Below are positions 52,016 to 61,065 of a DNA stretch of 64,000 nt, piece by piece. The DNA comes from Paenibacillus dendrobii (GTDB lineage Bacteria; Bacillota; Bacilli; Paenibacillales; Paenibacillaceae): NCBI RefSeq assembly GCF_009807035.1, contig NZ_WUBI01000003.1, positions 431,564 through 495,563 of the forward strand, written 5' to 3'. The notes beneath the pieces are model-generated. The model ran no database searches and had not been told where the DNA came from. It worked only from the letters and a program-made list of their open reading frames with translations. Both the position numbers and the translations under genes were made by a program. Position 1 is the first letter of the stretch, and each line of letters opens with the position of its first letter.

Positions 52016-53338
52016 ATGGCAAATGAACAAGGACTGAAAATAGCGGTAATCGGCGGTGGATCTTCCTATACTCCGGAGCTCGTTGAGGGATTCATCCTCC
52101 ACCATGCGGAGCTCCCGGTACGGGAACTATGGCTGGTGGACATCGAGCCCGGACAGCGCAAGCTGAATATTGTCGGCAACTTGGCCAAACGCATGGTTGA
52201 GAAATCCGGTCTTCCGATCGAGGTTCATCTTACTCTGGACCGCCGCGAAGCGATTAAAGGTGCAGACTTCGTCAGCACTCAAATGCGCGTCGGCATGCTC
52301 GACGCCCGCGGCCGCGATGAGTCTATCCCTTTGAAATACGGCGTCATCGGCCAGGAAACCACCGGCCCCGGAGGCATGATGAAGGCGCTTCGGACGATCC
52401 CGGTCCTGCTCGACATCTGCCGCGATATCGAAGAACTGGCTCCCAATGCCTGGCTGTTGAACTTTACGAATCCTGCGGGCATGGTCACGGAAGCCATTCT
52501 GAAGTATTCCAACGTCAAGAGCATCGGCCTCTGTAATGCTCCGATTGGCTTGATCAAGCAAACCTCTGCCAAATACGGCGTAGAGGCTGATCGCATATAT
52601 GCCGAGTTTGTCGGCCTGAACCATCTTCACTGGATTACTCGTATCGACGTGAACGGGGAAGACAAACTGGATGAAATGCTGGCCGATACGGCAGGCTACA
52701 GCGCGAAGAACGTGCCCGCACGGGAGTGGAATCCGGAATTCCTGCAATCTCTGCATGCCCTGCCTTCGTACTATTTGAAATACTTCTATATGACCGATGC
52801 CATGCTCGAAGAGCAGCTGGAATCCTTCAAAAAAGGCGGCAACCGTGCAGAAGTCGTTAAACGTGTAGAAGAGGAACTGTTCGAGTTGTACAATGATCCG
52901 GAGCTGAAGGATAAACCGAAGCAGCTGGAACAACGCGGCGGTGCCTTCTATTCCGAGGCAGCCGTTAACCTGATGCGTTCGCTCTATAACGGAACAAATG
53001 ATATTCAGACGTTGAACGTGGCTAATCAGGGCATCATTGATTTCCTTCCGGACGATGCCAGCATTGAAGTGAACTGTGTGGTCACCAAGAACGGCCCGCT
53101 GCCGCTGCCGCTGACCAAAGTTCCTCCAATGGCTGTTGGACTTATCCATGCGGTCAAAACCTATGAGCGCCTCGCTATTGATGCTGCCATAACTGGCGAT
53201 CGCGGCCTTGCCATCCAGGCACTTGCCCATCACCCTTTGGTGCCGTCCGTTGAAGTGGCCATTCAAATGCTGGATGAGATGCTCGAAGCCAATAAGGAAT
53301 ATCTGCCTCAATTCTATAAAGAATCGGCTGCTTTATAG
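52016..53338 (+). CDS. Family 4 glycoside hydrolase (6-phospho-beta-glucosidase type)
   Basis: 440 residues. The N-terminal Rossmann fold (KIAVIGGGSSYTPELVEG) binds NAD+, and the family GH4 metal site is in GLCNAPIG, with the Cys as Mn2+ ligand, and in VGLNHLHW with its His. NFTNPAGMVTEA is another family motif. GH4 enzymes of the LicH/CelF/ChbF group act on 6-phospho-glycosides by an NAD- and Mn2+-dependent redox-elimination route. Together with the BadF-type kinase upstream it suggests that disaccharide is phosphorylated inside the cell and then split. It is the last gene of the operon, followed by a terminator. Confidence 0.92.
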   Translation: MANEQGLKIAVIGGGSSYTPELVEGFILHHAELPVRELWLVDIEPGQRKLNIVGNLAKRMVEKSGLPIEVHLTLDRREAIKGADFVSTQMRVGMLDARGRDESIPLKYGVIGQETTGPGGMMKALRTIPVLLDICRDIEELAPNAWLLNFTNPAGMVTEAILKYSNVKSIGLCNAPIGLIKQTSAKYGVEADRIYAEFVGLNHLHWITRIDVNGEDKLDEMLADTAGYSAKNVPAREWNPEFLQSLHALPSYYLKYFYMTDAMLEEQLESFKKGGNRAEVVKRVEEELFELYNDPELKDKPKQLEQRGGAFYSEAAVNLMRSLYNGTNDIQTLNVANQGIIDFLPDDASIEVNCVVTKNGPLPLPLTKVPPMAVGLIHAVKTYERLAIDAAITGDRGLAIQALAHHPLVPSVEVAIQMLDEMLEANKEYLPQFYKESAAL

Positions 53339-53383
53339 AACGCCTGATACGGTCATTATTCATACCGTGCTCTTACATGAAAC

Positions 53384-53424
53384 AAAACCGCCCTGCCCAA
53401 GAATTCCTGGAGCAGGGCGGTTTT
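53384..53424. terminator. Terminator of the sugar operon
   Basis: Arms AAAACCGCCCTGC and GCAGGGCGGTTTT with a 15-base loop; T-rich on both sides, so it may also end the convergent reductase gene. Confidence 0.9.
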
Positions 53425-53445
53425 CGTTTGCGGGCATGCTTCAAT

Positions 53446-54822
53446 TTATTTCACTTGCTCAAACAAATCGTTAAAAATCTCGCTCATTGTCGGATGCGTA
53501 AAAATATGATCTCTGAGGAATGTGTACTTCTGCCCTGTCTGCATGGCGATTTGAGCGATATTAATGATTTCGCTGGATTCCGTGCAAAAAAGCGCACATC
53601 CTAGAATTTGTTCCGTCTCCGCGTCCACGACTGCCTTTAAGATCCCTTCCGTTTCTTTCATCAATTGAGCACGCGGGCTGGCAGCGACAGGCATCTTGGC
53701 AATTTTGATCTGGAAACCCTGCTTCCGGGCTTCCTCCTCCGTCAACCCAACCCGCGATAAGGGAGGATCAATGAACACGGAATATGGAATATTCACCCGG
53801 TCCTCCGTATTCCTCGTTCCATCACCAAACAGCTGGTCTTTAACGATCCGGTAATCATCCAGCGAAATATAGGTAAACTGCGGTCCACCCTTCACGTCTC
53901 CCATCGCCCAAATCCGCGGAACGCTGGTTTGAAGATGCTTATCCACCTGAATGGCGCCCTTCTCATCCAGCGTCACGCCTGCTTTATCCAAATGCAAACC
54001 CTCTGTATTAGGCTTTCTGCCGGTAGCCAAGAGAATTGCATCCGTTTGAACGGTTTCAGGGTGCTCTCCATCAAGCAAATAGATGACCTGCGCCCCTCCT
54101 TCCATGTCCTTGACGGACTGGACTTTCGCGTTTGACTGATACTGAATCCCTTTATCTTCAAGCGTTTTTAATATCTCTTCGGCAATATCGCGATCCTCAC
54201 GTCCCAAAAATTCCTTGGCACCATCAAGAACCGTCACTTCTGATCCGAAATTGGCATACATCGATGCGAATTCCAGGCCGATATACCCGCCGCCAACGAT
54301 CACCAGACGTTTTGGAAGCTCCGTTTGTTCCATGAGCGTGGTGCTATCGTATACGCGATGGCATTCGCCTATTCCCTCGATATTCGGAACGATTGGAACA
54401 GCGCCTGTATTAATAAAAATCCGCTCGGCCGTGAGAATAATGGTTTCATCCTGCATTTCCACTTTCACTTCACGGGAGGACTCAAAGCTTGCTTTGCCCG
54501 TAAAAACGGTCATTCCCCCTTTATCGCTAAGTTTGTGATAATTTTTAGAGCGTAAAGAGGACACCAGCTCGTCCTTGCTTGAAATGGCTTTGTGGTAATA
54601 CGCCTTCTGATTCTGAAAAGACTCACGATGGAAGCTCTCGGCATGCTCGGATTGGTACGCCAGCGATTTGGATGGAATACAAGCGATATTAATGCAGGTC
54701 CCACCATACATGTTAGCCGACTGTTCGATCATCGCAACCTTCCATCCTTGCCCCTCCATCGCACCTGCGAGCGTTTTTCCGCCTTTGCCAAAACCGATAA
54801 TAATAGCGTCATACTTATTCAT
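53446..54822 (-). CDS. Pyridine nucleotide-disulfide oxidoreductase (RclA/dihydrolipoamide dehydrogenase-like)
   Basis: 458 residues. An FAD-binding start (YDAIIIGFGKGGKTLAG) is followed by the redox-active pair Cys43 and Cys48 in GTCINIACIP. An NAD(P)-binding motif (VIVGGGYIGLEFA), the second FAD contact (RIWAMGDVKGG) and the C-terminal dimer domain with GHxx-like HDIFTHPT complete it. The CxxxxC spacing and absence of a lipoyl context point to the RclA/YkgC or mercuric reductase-like subgroup that reduces oxidants or metals, rather than a pyruvate dehydrogenase E3. It stands alone, with AGGAG before the ATG. Confidence 0.9.
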   Translation of the reverse strand: MNKYDAIIIGFGKGGKTLAGAMEGQGWKVAMIEQSANMYGGTCINIACIPSKSLAYQSEHAESFHRESFQNQKAYYHKAISSKDELVSSLRSKNYHKLSDKGGMTVFTGKASFESSREVKVEMQDETIILTAERIFINTGAVPIVPNIEGIGECHRVYDSTTLMEQTELPKRLVIVGGGYIGLEFASMYANFGSEVTVLDGAKEFLGREDRDIAEEILKTLEDKGIQYQSNAKVQSVKDMEGGAQVIYLLDGEHPETVQTDAILLATGRKPNTEGLHLDKAGVTLDEKGAIQVDKHLQTSVPRIWAMGDVKGGPQFTYISLDDYRIVKDQLFGDGTRNTEDRVNIPYSVFIDPPLSRVGLTEEEARKQGFQIKIAKMPVAASPRAQLMKETEGILKAVVDAETEQILGCALFCTESSEIINIAQIAMQTGQKYTFLRDHIFTHPTMSEIFNDLFEQVK

Positions 54823-54899
54823 CGAATTCTCTCCTTTCTTCGTAGCTTTGCCAAATTTACACTATTCCATTAAGATGCCCATCCCTACGATTACCCCAA

Positions 54900-54931
54900 T
54901 AAAAAAGAAGTGTAACTATGAAAGTTACACT
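54900..54931 (-). terminator. Terminator of the Bcr/CflA exporter gene
   Basis: Arms GTGTAAC and GTTACAC with a seven-base loop, then a T-rich run on the minus strand, 24 bases past the stop at 54955. Confidence 0.75.
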
Positions 54932-54954
54932 CCATCCCGAAACTTAGTCTATAT

Positions 54955-56232
54955 TTATATGTTCTTATTTATCCCGGATACTTCTGTTGGAAGCATCCGT
55001 CTTCCCGCTCCGCGAACCAGAAGCAAATAACAAAGCACGGAACAGACATCTGCGAAAGCGATCACGATCCCCATGGGAACCGCCGAGGTACTGCCGCCAA
55101 TGCCCACCAAAGGACTGACAATCCCGCCGAAAATATAAGATAAAAGTCCGAGCAGGGCCGATGCGCTTCCTGCCGCATGTCCGTAATCCTGCAATGCAAG
55201 CGAGGAGCCTGCGGTACCTACAATCCCGACACAGGAAACCACAATGAAGAGCGGCGGCAAAATCGCGGCGAGCGGAGCTTTCGCAGCCAACAGAACCAAA
55301 AGCGACATCCCCCCGATGGTTGCCAGTGTAATGCCCGTTACAAGCAGCTTCTTCTCGCTAACCCGCCCGGCAAGGCGCCCTGTAATTTGTCCTGCGATAA
55401 TGATGCCAAGTCCGTTCATAGCGAAAATTAGACTGAACATTTGCGGGCTTACCCCGTAAATGTTCTGAAGCACAAACGGCGATCCCGAAATATATGCGAA
55501 CATGGCTGCCGAAATAAATCCCGAGCTTAAGGCAAGTCCCATGAATTTACGGTCTTTGAACAGTACGCCAAAGGTTTTCAACGTATTTTTCGTGCCGCCG
55601 CTCGAGCGTTTTCCAGCTGCGAGCGTCTCCGGCAAGCCAAAAAGCACCGCTAGCAGCATCACAATGCCAATAGCCGCCAATACGATAAAAACTCCCCTCC
55701 ATGAAGTCACCTGCAGCAGCTGACCTCCGACAATGGGGGATAGAATCGGTGCCGCGCCGTTAACCAGCATCAGCATGGAAAAGAACTTAGTCAGCTCTGA
55801 TCCGGAATACATATCCCTGACGATCGCACGCGAAATGACGATGCCGGCGGAACCGGCAATTCCTTGAATGAAGCGGAGAACGATCAGCATCTCAATTGAA
55901 GTGCTGAATGCGCATAATAAAGATGAAATCCCGTATACGACCATACCGATCAGCAGCGGAATGCGCCGTCCACGCACATCACTCAAAGGCCCGGCAAGCA
56001 GTTGACCCACCGAAAGCCCGATCAGGCATGAAGTCAGGCTGAGTTGCGTAAGCGATGTTGTTGTATGCATCGTATTCGCCAGGCTTGGCAGCGCAGGTAA
56101 ATACATATCCAGCGAAAAGGGTCCGAAGGCAGATAACGCCCCCAGCACGATAATCATCCAAAGCCGGCTTGTGCTGGGACGCGCGGGCAGTTCCTCTTGG
56201 CTTCTTCGGACGGTCTGTGATTGTTTATTCAT
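54955..56232 (-). CDS. Bcr/CflA family multidrug efflux transporter (MFS)
   Basis: 425 residues, about twelve transmembrane helices, with the first cytosolic-loop motif A as GPLSDVRGRRIPLLIG and the DMYLPALPSLA entry typical of the Bcr/CflA group. It should export drugs such as bicyclomycin or chloramphenicol, or peptides, by proton antiport. GGGGGAAC lies upstream of its ATG. Separated by 30 bases from the PNPOx-like gene on the same strand, so probably co-transcribed. Confidence 0.92.
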   Translation of the reverse strand: MNKQSQTVRRSQEELPARPSTSRLWMIIVLGALSAFGPFSLDMYLPALPSLANTMHTTTSLTQLSLTSCLIGLSVGQLLAGPLSDVRGRRIPLLIGMVVYGISSLLCAFSTSIEMLIVLRFIQGIAGSAGIVISRAIVRDMYSGSELTKFFSMLMLVNGAAPILSPIVGGQLLQVTSWRGVFIVLAAIGIVMLLAVLFGLPETLAAGKRSSGGTKNTLKTFGVLFKDRKFMGLALSSGFISAAMFAYISGSPFVLQNIYGVSPQMFSLIFAMNGLGIIIAGQITGRLAGRVSEKKLLVTGITLATIGGMSLLVLLAAKAPLAAILPPLFIVVSCVGIVGTAGSSLALQDYGHAAGSASALLGLLSYIFGGIVSPLVGIGGSTSAVPMGIVIAFADVCSVLCYLLLVRGAGRRMLPTEVSGINKNI

Positions 56233-56262
56233 AACGATTGTCTTAGTTCCCCCTTATATCCT

Positions 56263-56733
56263 TTACAGCACGAGCTCTGCGAGCGTTTCATGCCATCGCC
56301 GGAGGACGGACTCCTCTTCCTTCAGATCGATCTGTATCCCCGTGGTAATATCGGCGTAAGCTGCAACATCTGATCTGACCGCCACAATATCAGCCTCGAA
56401 CCGTTCACGTGGATGCTTGGCGGCAGGCAGGACCGGCAGCCGCTTCAACGACAGCTTGATATAATGCGCAGCCCCCGCGTAGATGAATGCCAAGGTGGCT
56501 TTTTCGGTTCGAATGAGATTGCGCGTCGTCGTCGTACCGGACCACATGGCCAATCTCACCCGCTTGGAGCCCAACGCGATCACTTCACCTACACTGATCA
56601 TGGCCGTATGAGGCCAACCTTCTTCAGTGACGGTCATCAGCATCATGGCTTCATGCTGCTTAGTCACAAGCTCCTTTCCGTTCAACAGCTCGTACAATGC
56701 ATCGGAAAGCTCATGTCTTTGCATCCGCTCCAT
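56263..56733 (-). CDS. Pyridoxamine 5'-phosphate oxidase-like flavin-binding protein
   Basis: 156 residues from the ATG at 56733, with GGAGGAGGG upstream; a GTG at 56766 would include that ribosome site in the coding region. The split beta-barrel of the PNPOx-like family is visible (MMLMTVTEEGWPHTAMIS, then KRVRLAMWSGTTTTRNLIRTEKATLAFIY). Lack of the active-site residues of true PNPOx makes a general flavin or heme-binding role more likely than B6 synthesis. It precedes the Bcr/CflA exporter. Confidence 0.82.
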   Translation of the reverse strand: MERMQRHELSDALYELLNGKELVTKQHEAMMLMTVTEEGWPHTAMISVGEVIALGSKRVRLAMWSGTTTTRNLIRTEKATLAFIYAGAAHYIKLSLKRLPVLPAAKHPRERFEADIVAVRSDVAAYADITTGIQIDLKEEESVLRRWHETLAELVL

Positions 56734-56847
56734 AGGATGGAATCCCTCCTCCTCCGTTTGTTTCACTCTATTGTAGCCTATTTCACCTTTGAAAAAGAAC
56801 CCTTAATATTTTCATATGGCGGGCTTTGCTGGATAGCGGGAAACGAG

Positions 56848-56879
56848 AAAAAAGCCCAACCGGAAATTCCGGCCAGGCT
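56848..56879 (-). terminator. Terminator of the YugN-like gene
   Basis: Stem AGCC...CCGGAATTTCCGG...GGCT followed by six T on the minus strand, 19 bases past the stop at 56898. Confidence 0.8.
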
Positions 56880-56897
56880 GCATCATCCCGTTTACCT

Positions 56898-57311
56898 CTA
56901 ATGCAAATAACCCGTTTCCACTTCATTTAGCACTCTTCGGGCATGATCCACCCACATATCATCCAGTGGAGCATCATCGTCAATCGGCGGTTGAAATTGA
57001 TCAAATACCGCACCCAGCAGGTGAGGGGCAGCATGCTTGTCAGTGCCCGTATTGTAAATGTATTTGAACACGAACGGGCGGCCAAGCTTGACGGTAGCAT
57101 GACATCCGCCGCACTCCCCATCCAGACTGCCCTTGGTGACACGGAAGGGAATCCTCAGCCAGACCATGCGCTCCTGATCCAAGCGTTTGTCCAAGTAGCC
57201 ATGCTTGTAATCCCAGTTGCCGGCGAGCGTAAAATCATGTTTGCACAAATAACTGTCAATGTTCACAAAACGATCTTCGATATTCTCAAGTCTCGATTCC
57301 AGGTTAATCAT
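56898..57311 (-). CDS. YugN-like protein
   Basis: 137 residues, cytosolic, no membrane helix. FTLAGNWDYKHGYLDKRLD, VWLRIPFRV and KLGRPFVFKYIYNTG match the Bacillus YugN family (YugN-like, PF08868) by my recollection of its GNWDYDHGYFD and LGRPF motifs. No function is established. GAGGTGGG precedes the ATG. It ends at its own terminator and is a single-gene unit. Confidence 0.75.
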   Translation of the reverse strand: MINLESRLENIEDRFVNIDSYLCKHDFTLAGNWDYKHGYLDKRLDQERMVWLRIPFRVTKGSLDGECGGCHATVKLGRPFVFKYIYNTGTDKHAAPHLLGAVFDQFQPPIDDDAPLDDMWVDHARRVLNEVETGYLH

Positions 57312-57392
57312 TCGAATTCGCCCACCTCGCTGTTTTTAAGTTAAGGATGGGCCTGAACTCGTAACTTTATACGGAGAATGCTGGGGAGGCAG

Positions 57393-57424
57393 AAAAAAGC
57401 ACGGGACCCTCCGGTCCCGTGCTT
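57393..57424 (-). terminator. Terminator of the stalk-domain repeat protein gene
   Basis: Arms AGCACGGGACC and GGTCCCGTGCT with a four-base loop, then six T on the minus strand, 26 bases past the stop at 57450. Confidence 0.9.
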
Positions 57425-57449
57425 GCTTTGCTTTTAACATTTTGGATCA

Positions 57450-60400
57450 TTATTGCGAGCCGCCGTTTGCCGGATCAGCTCCCGCAGCAGCTCCTGCATC
57501 GGGCTGGACGGGTGCGACTGGGATTGGTTTTGACAAAGCGTTGTTTTTACTTCCAACGGTTAGTACGTAAATCAAGTAAGCTTTCTTGTTGTCGATCGGA
57601 TTGCCGTTCGCATCGATTTCATTTGTATTAAAAGAAACCTTTGATGTTGGCGGTGCTCCTTTTTTGATGTTTTTACCTGTATTCTTTTTGCTCATGACTT
57701 CCTCGCTTGTAAGATCTACTTGGGAGATCACAACAAAGTAATCCTGTACTTGGGATTCGTCCGCTAACTTGGAGAAAGTTACATCAATTGCTCCATTACT
57801 CCATGCGGCCGCGACATCCGAAGGTGCAGTCACGGGGTTCTGCGGAGTGGTATCGGTCAACGTGACCGATGCCGGACCCGCGAGAGCACTACCCGTTTTG
57901 GCGTAGGAAAGTACATAGACATTATACGGAACATTCTCAACCAGAGGCTTATTGTCCGTATCAGTCGTGCTCTGGGTCATGACTTGATTGAAATTGCTGC
58001 CGACGGACGTCGGCGTATAGCGTCCTGATGCCAATGCATCCTGAATATTAAAATTCCGGTTCGCGTTCACAACGAATATCCGGTACTCCAAGATATTTTT
58101 CTCATCGCTTGCCTTGATAAAAGACACCTTCAAGTCACGGCCATTATGTTGATCGCCGTCATCGCTTGCTCTCAGATCGCCTACCGGCTGGGTTGAAACA
58201 ACCGTATCGAGCGTAATCGCCCCCGAAGCTCCCGAAAGAGCGTTTGTCCCATGATTGCCTACGGACAGGACGAATACTTTGTATGAAACGCCGTTTACGA
58301 TAAATTCACCGTCGGTATCCCTGGCATCCGTGTTCAGGATCACATTGTAGCTGCCGTTTCCGTTATTCCGGACAGCCGTATAATAGTAACTATTCAAATT
58401 GATCGCTGCCGCGTCGTTAAAATTGCCCGCTTTCGAAGCTTTGACGACCATGACGCGGTATTGGCTGATATCTGTGTCATTGTCTGCACGGGTAAATGTG
58501 ACCTGCAGGTCGCTGCCATTATTGCTGTCCCCGACATCTTTGGCACTCACATTTTTCGCCGCCCCTACGGCATAGCTTTCAGATAATGTAATCGCCGAAG
58601 AATAAGAAGACAACGCATTGCTGGTATAATAACCGCCTGCACCTACGGAGAGGACAAATACGCGATATTTGGTACCGCTTTGAATCAATCTGCCGTCCAC
58701 GTCCCTTGAAGTTGCTGAGAGCGTCTGGGTGAGCGTATTATTTCCCGTCTTACTTACCCGGGTATAATAGCTGCTGGATACCGCATTGGCAGCGGACAGA
58801 TCAAAGTAGTAGGCATCGGAATCCCGCACGACCATGATTCGATATTCACTGATGTTGTATTCTTCATTCGCTCGGGTAAAGGTAACGCGCAAATCGCGGC
58901 CATCCCCATAATCAGCGACATCGGCAGCAGCTACATTCGTTGCCGGATATACCTTGGAATTCGCCGAAAGCGTAATCGCCGGAGAATAAGAAGACAACGC
59001 AGTGGTATTGTATGCTCCCACCGAAAGTACAAATACCCGGTAGCTGACGCCGTTGCGGATCGATTGCCCATCCACGTCCCTTGCGCCCGAAGAGAGCGTC
59101 TGGGTGATGTTATATCCGGTTTTGCTGACGTTCGTATAGTTCGAGCTGGATACGGCATTAGCCGATGACAAGCTGAAATAGTTGGCGTCCGAGGCCTTCA
59201 CGACCATGATCCGGTAGTTGTACAGGCTGCTTTCGTCCGCTGCCCGCGTGAAGGATACGCGCAGATCGCGGCCGTCGCCATAATCGGAGACATCACTGAC
59301 GCTAACGTTTGTAGCTGCATTCACGTCCGTATTTCCGTACAGGACAATGGATGACGAAGATGACGAGAGCGCATAGCTGCCGGAGTAGCTGCCTGTGCCG
59401 ACAGCCATGACAAACACGCGGTAGACCACTCCAGGGCTGATTAGCGATCCATCCACATCTCTCGCTCCCGAAGACAACGTCTGATTGATGTTGTATCCGG
59501 TTTTGCTAACAACAGAATAATAAGCACTGGAAACGCCATTTGCTGTAGATAAATTGAAGCTCCCCGCTTTACTATCCTTCACGACAAAGATGCGGTAGGA
59601 ACCCACACGCGACTCATCGGACGATTTATTGAAGCGCACCATCAAATCGCGGCCGTCGCCATAGTTGCTTACATCCTCTACTTTGGTAATGACAGGTGCT
59701 CCAATCGCGCTGGCGGTCAGCGTGAAGGAAGAGGACGCAGCAGAAAGTTGGTTTGTCGCATTGCTGCCGCTGGCAACGGAAAGCACAAAGACGGTATAGG
59801 AGACGCCGTTTTTAATATATTCGCCAGATGTGTCCCTTGCTGCAGAACTTAACGTCGTCGTAACTGTTGTGCTGTTGGTTTTGCTTACTGTCGAGTAGTT
59901 GGAACTTGCCAATGCATTGGCTGTATTGAGATTAAAATTGCCGGCATCCTTGGTCTTAACGACCATGACGCGGTAATTCTGGATATTGCTTGTATTTTGC
60001 GGCTGATTGAAACTGACCGAAATATCGCGGCCATCGCCGTAATCGTTGACATCGCTCGCTTTTACGCTGGAAACGGAACTCACCGGCGATGCGGTGCTGA
60101 GCGTAACGGATGGGGACACGCCGGAAAGGGCATTTGAGCCTTTTTTGCCGACCGTCAATACGTATGCGCTATAAGACTGGTTAGCCTTCAATATATCGCC
60201 GTTCACGTCTTTGGACTGCGTTGACAACGTGATGACCTGATCATCCCCGGATGGCCTTACCGTGGTATAATTCCCGGTGGAAAGCGCCTGAGACAATGTA
60301 AATCCATAGGCATTGGAAGACTTGACGACCAAGACGCGGTATTCACTGACTTCCGATTCGCGTTGTACCTTAGGAAAGCTCACTTCCAAGTCGCGACCGT

Positions 60401-60896
60401 CGCCGTTTTTGCCTACAAGGCGTGCAGACACGTACGAAACGGCATTGACGTTGGTATTGGGATTGGAAGTCAAGATGCTAACCGTTTGTGTCGATTGATT
60501 CCATAGTACCTCCGCACCGAGCGTTTCGCTCACAAAGCGGACCGGTACCATCGTGGTTCCATACAAGTTTTGCGCAGGCACATCCAGCGCTACCTTTTGA
60601 TTATTGACAGTAGCTGTCTGGGCACCGATCTTGAGTACAATGGTAATGTCATCACGGATTGCCGTCACTGTACTGGTTTTTTGGTTCCACAGAACCTCAG
60701 CGTCGAACGCCTCAAAAATGGCTCTCATCGGCAGCATGGTCCTGCCTTTTACCATCGTGGGCGCCTGCAGCGGATTCAGTTTGACTCCATCTACATACAC
60801 GCTGATCTTTTTGGCGGCTGCGGCCCCCTCTACAGGCTGCAGAGAAAATGAAACTACCATCAGCACCGCCACAAGCATAACCCAAAGCTTTTTCAC
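57450..60896 (-). CDS. Secreted stalk-domain protein with eight ~120-residue repeats
   Basis: 1148 residues. A signal peptide (MLVAVLMVVSFSLQPVEG) is followed by two stalk/copper_amine_oxidN halves at about 30-150 (GRTMLPMRAIFEAFDAEVLW and GTTMVPVRFVSETLGAEVLW). Eight repeats follow, each opening with (N/Y)GDGRDL-V-F and then a strand such as YRIMVVK, later an ARDVDG and YRVFVLSVG. The DYGDGRD motif recurs almost unchanged in repeats 2-5, and repeats 6-8 are diverged. The fold is probably fibronectin type III-like, and the aspartate-rich opening could bind Ca2+. It is a surface or matrix protein; no enzymatic motif is seen. A proline/alanine/glycine tail closes it. Confidence 0.85.
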   Translation of the reverse strand: MKKLWVMLVAVLMVVSFSLQPVEGAAAAKKISVYVDGVKLNPLQAPTMVKGRTMLPMRAIFEAFDAEVLWNQKTSTVTAIRDDITIVLKIGAQTATVNNQKVALDVPAQNLYGTTMVPVRFVSETLGAEVLWNQSTQTVSILTSNPNTNVNAVSYVSARLVGKNGDGRDLEVSFPKVQRESEVSEYRVLVVKSSNAYGFTLSQALSTGNYTTVRPSGDDQVITLSTQSKDVNGDILKANQSYSAYVLTVGKKGSNALSGVSPSVTLSTASPVSSVSSVKASDVNDYGDGRDISVSFNQPQNTSNIQNYRVMVVKTKDAGNFNLNTANALASSNYSTVSKTNSTTVTTTLSSAARDTSGEYIKNGVSYTVFVLSVASGSNATNQLSAASSSFTLTASAIGAPVITKVEDVSNYGDGRDLMVRFNKSSDESRVGSYRIFVVKDSKAGSFNLSTANGVSSAYYSVVSKTGYNINQTLSSGARDVDGSLISPGVVYRVFVMAVGTGSYSGSYALSSSSSSIVLYGNTDVNAATNVSVSDVSDYGDGRDLRVSFTRAADESSLYNYRIMVVKASDANYFSLSSANAVSSSNYTNVSKTGYNITQTLSSGARDVDGQSIRNGVSYRVFVLSVGAYNTTALSSYSPAITLSANSKVYPATNVAAADVADYGDGRDLRVTFTRANEEYNISEYRIMVVRDSDAYYFDLSAANAVSSSYYTRVSKTGNNTLTQTLSATSRDVDGRLIQSGTKYRVFVLSVGAGGYYTSNALSSYSSAITLSESYAVGAAKNVSAKDVGDSNNGSDLQVTFTRADNDTDISQYRVMVVKASKAGNFNDAAAINLNSYYYTAVRNNGNGSYNVILNTDARDTDGEFIVNGVSYKVFVLSVGNHGTNALSGASGAITLDTVVSTQPVGDLRASDDGDQHNGRDLKVSFIKASDEKNILEYRIFVVNANRNFNIQDALASGRYTPTSVGSNFNQVMTQSTTDTDNKPLVENVPYNVYVLSYAKTGSALAGPASVTLTDTTPQNPVTAPSDVAAAWSNGAIDVTFSKLADESQVQDYFVVISQVDLTSEEVMSKKNTGKNIKKGAPPTSKVSFNTNEIDANGNPIDNKKAYLIYVLTVGSKNNALSKPIPVAPVQPDAGAAAGADPANGGSQ

Positions 60897-60974
60897 GGTT
60901 CTCCTCCTCGATTTTTCGTTAATAAATGGCCTTATCTATTTGACGAGAGAAGATGGGGAAATGTTTTCCATTTC

Positions 60975-61003
60975 AAAAAAAATAAATGGGATTTCTCCCA
61001 TTT
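60975..61003 (-). terminator. Distal terminator hairpin of the glycosyltransferase operon
   Basis: Stem AAATGGGA / TCCCATTT with a four-base loop and a run of eight-plus A/T (T on the minus strand) just after the first terminator; a tandem back-up. Confidence 0.7.
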
Positions 61004-61010
61004 GCAATTC

Positions 61011-61048
61011 AAAAAAAAGCACAGCCCATAGGCAGTGCTCTTTTTTAT
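61011..61048 (-). terminator. Terminator of the glycosyltransferase/methyltransferase operon
   Basis: Stem AGCAC...GTGCT with inner GCC/GGC pairing and a run of T on the minus strand, 18 bases past the stop at 61066. Confidence 0.85.
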
Positions 61049-61065
61049 TAAATTTAAATTTTTAT

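Noticed and set aside
52127..53311. A 394-codon frame antisense to the GH4 gene
   Set aside because: The GH4 gene is well supported by motifs; the antisense frame has no start signal and no family features.
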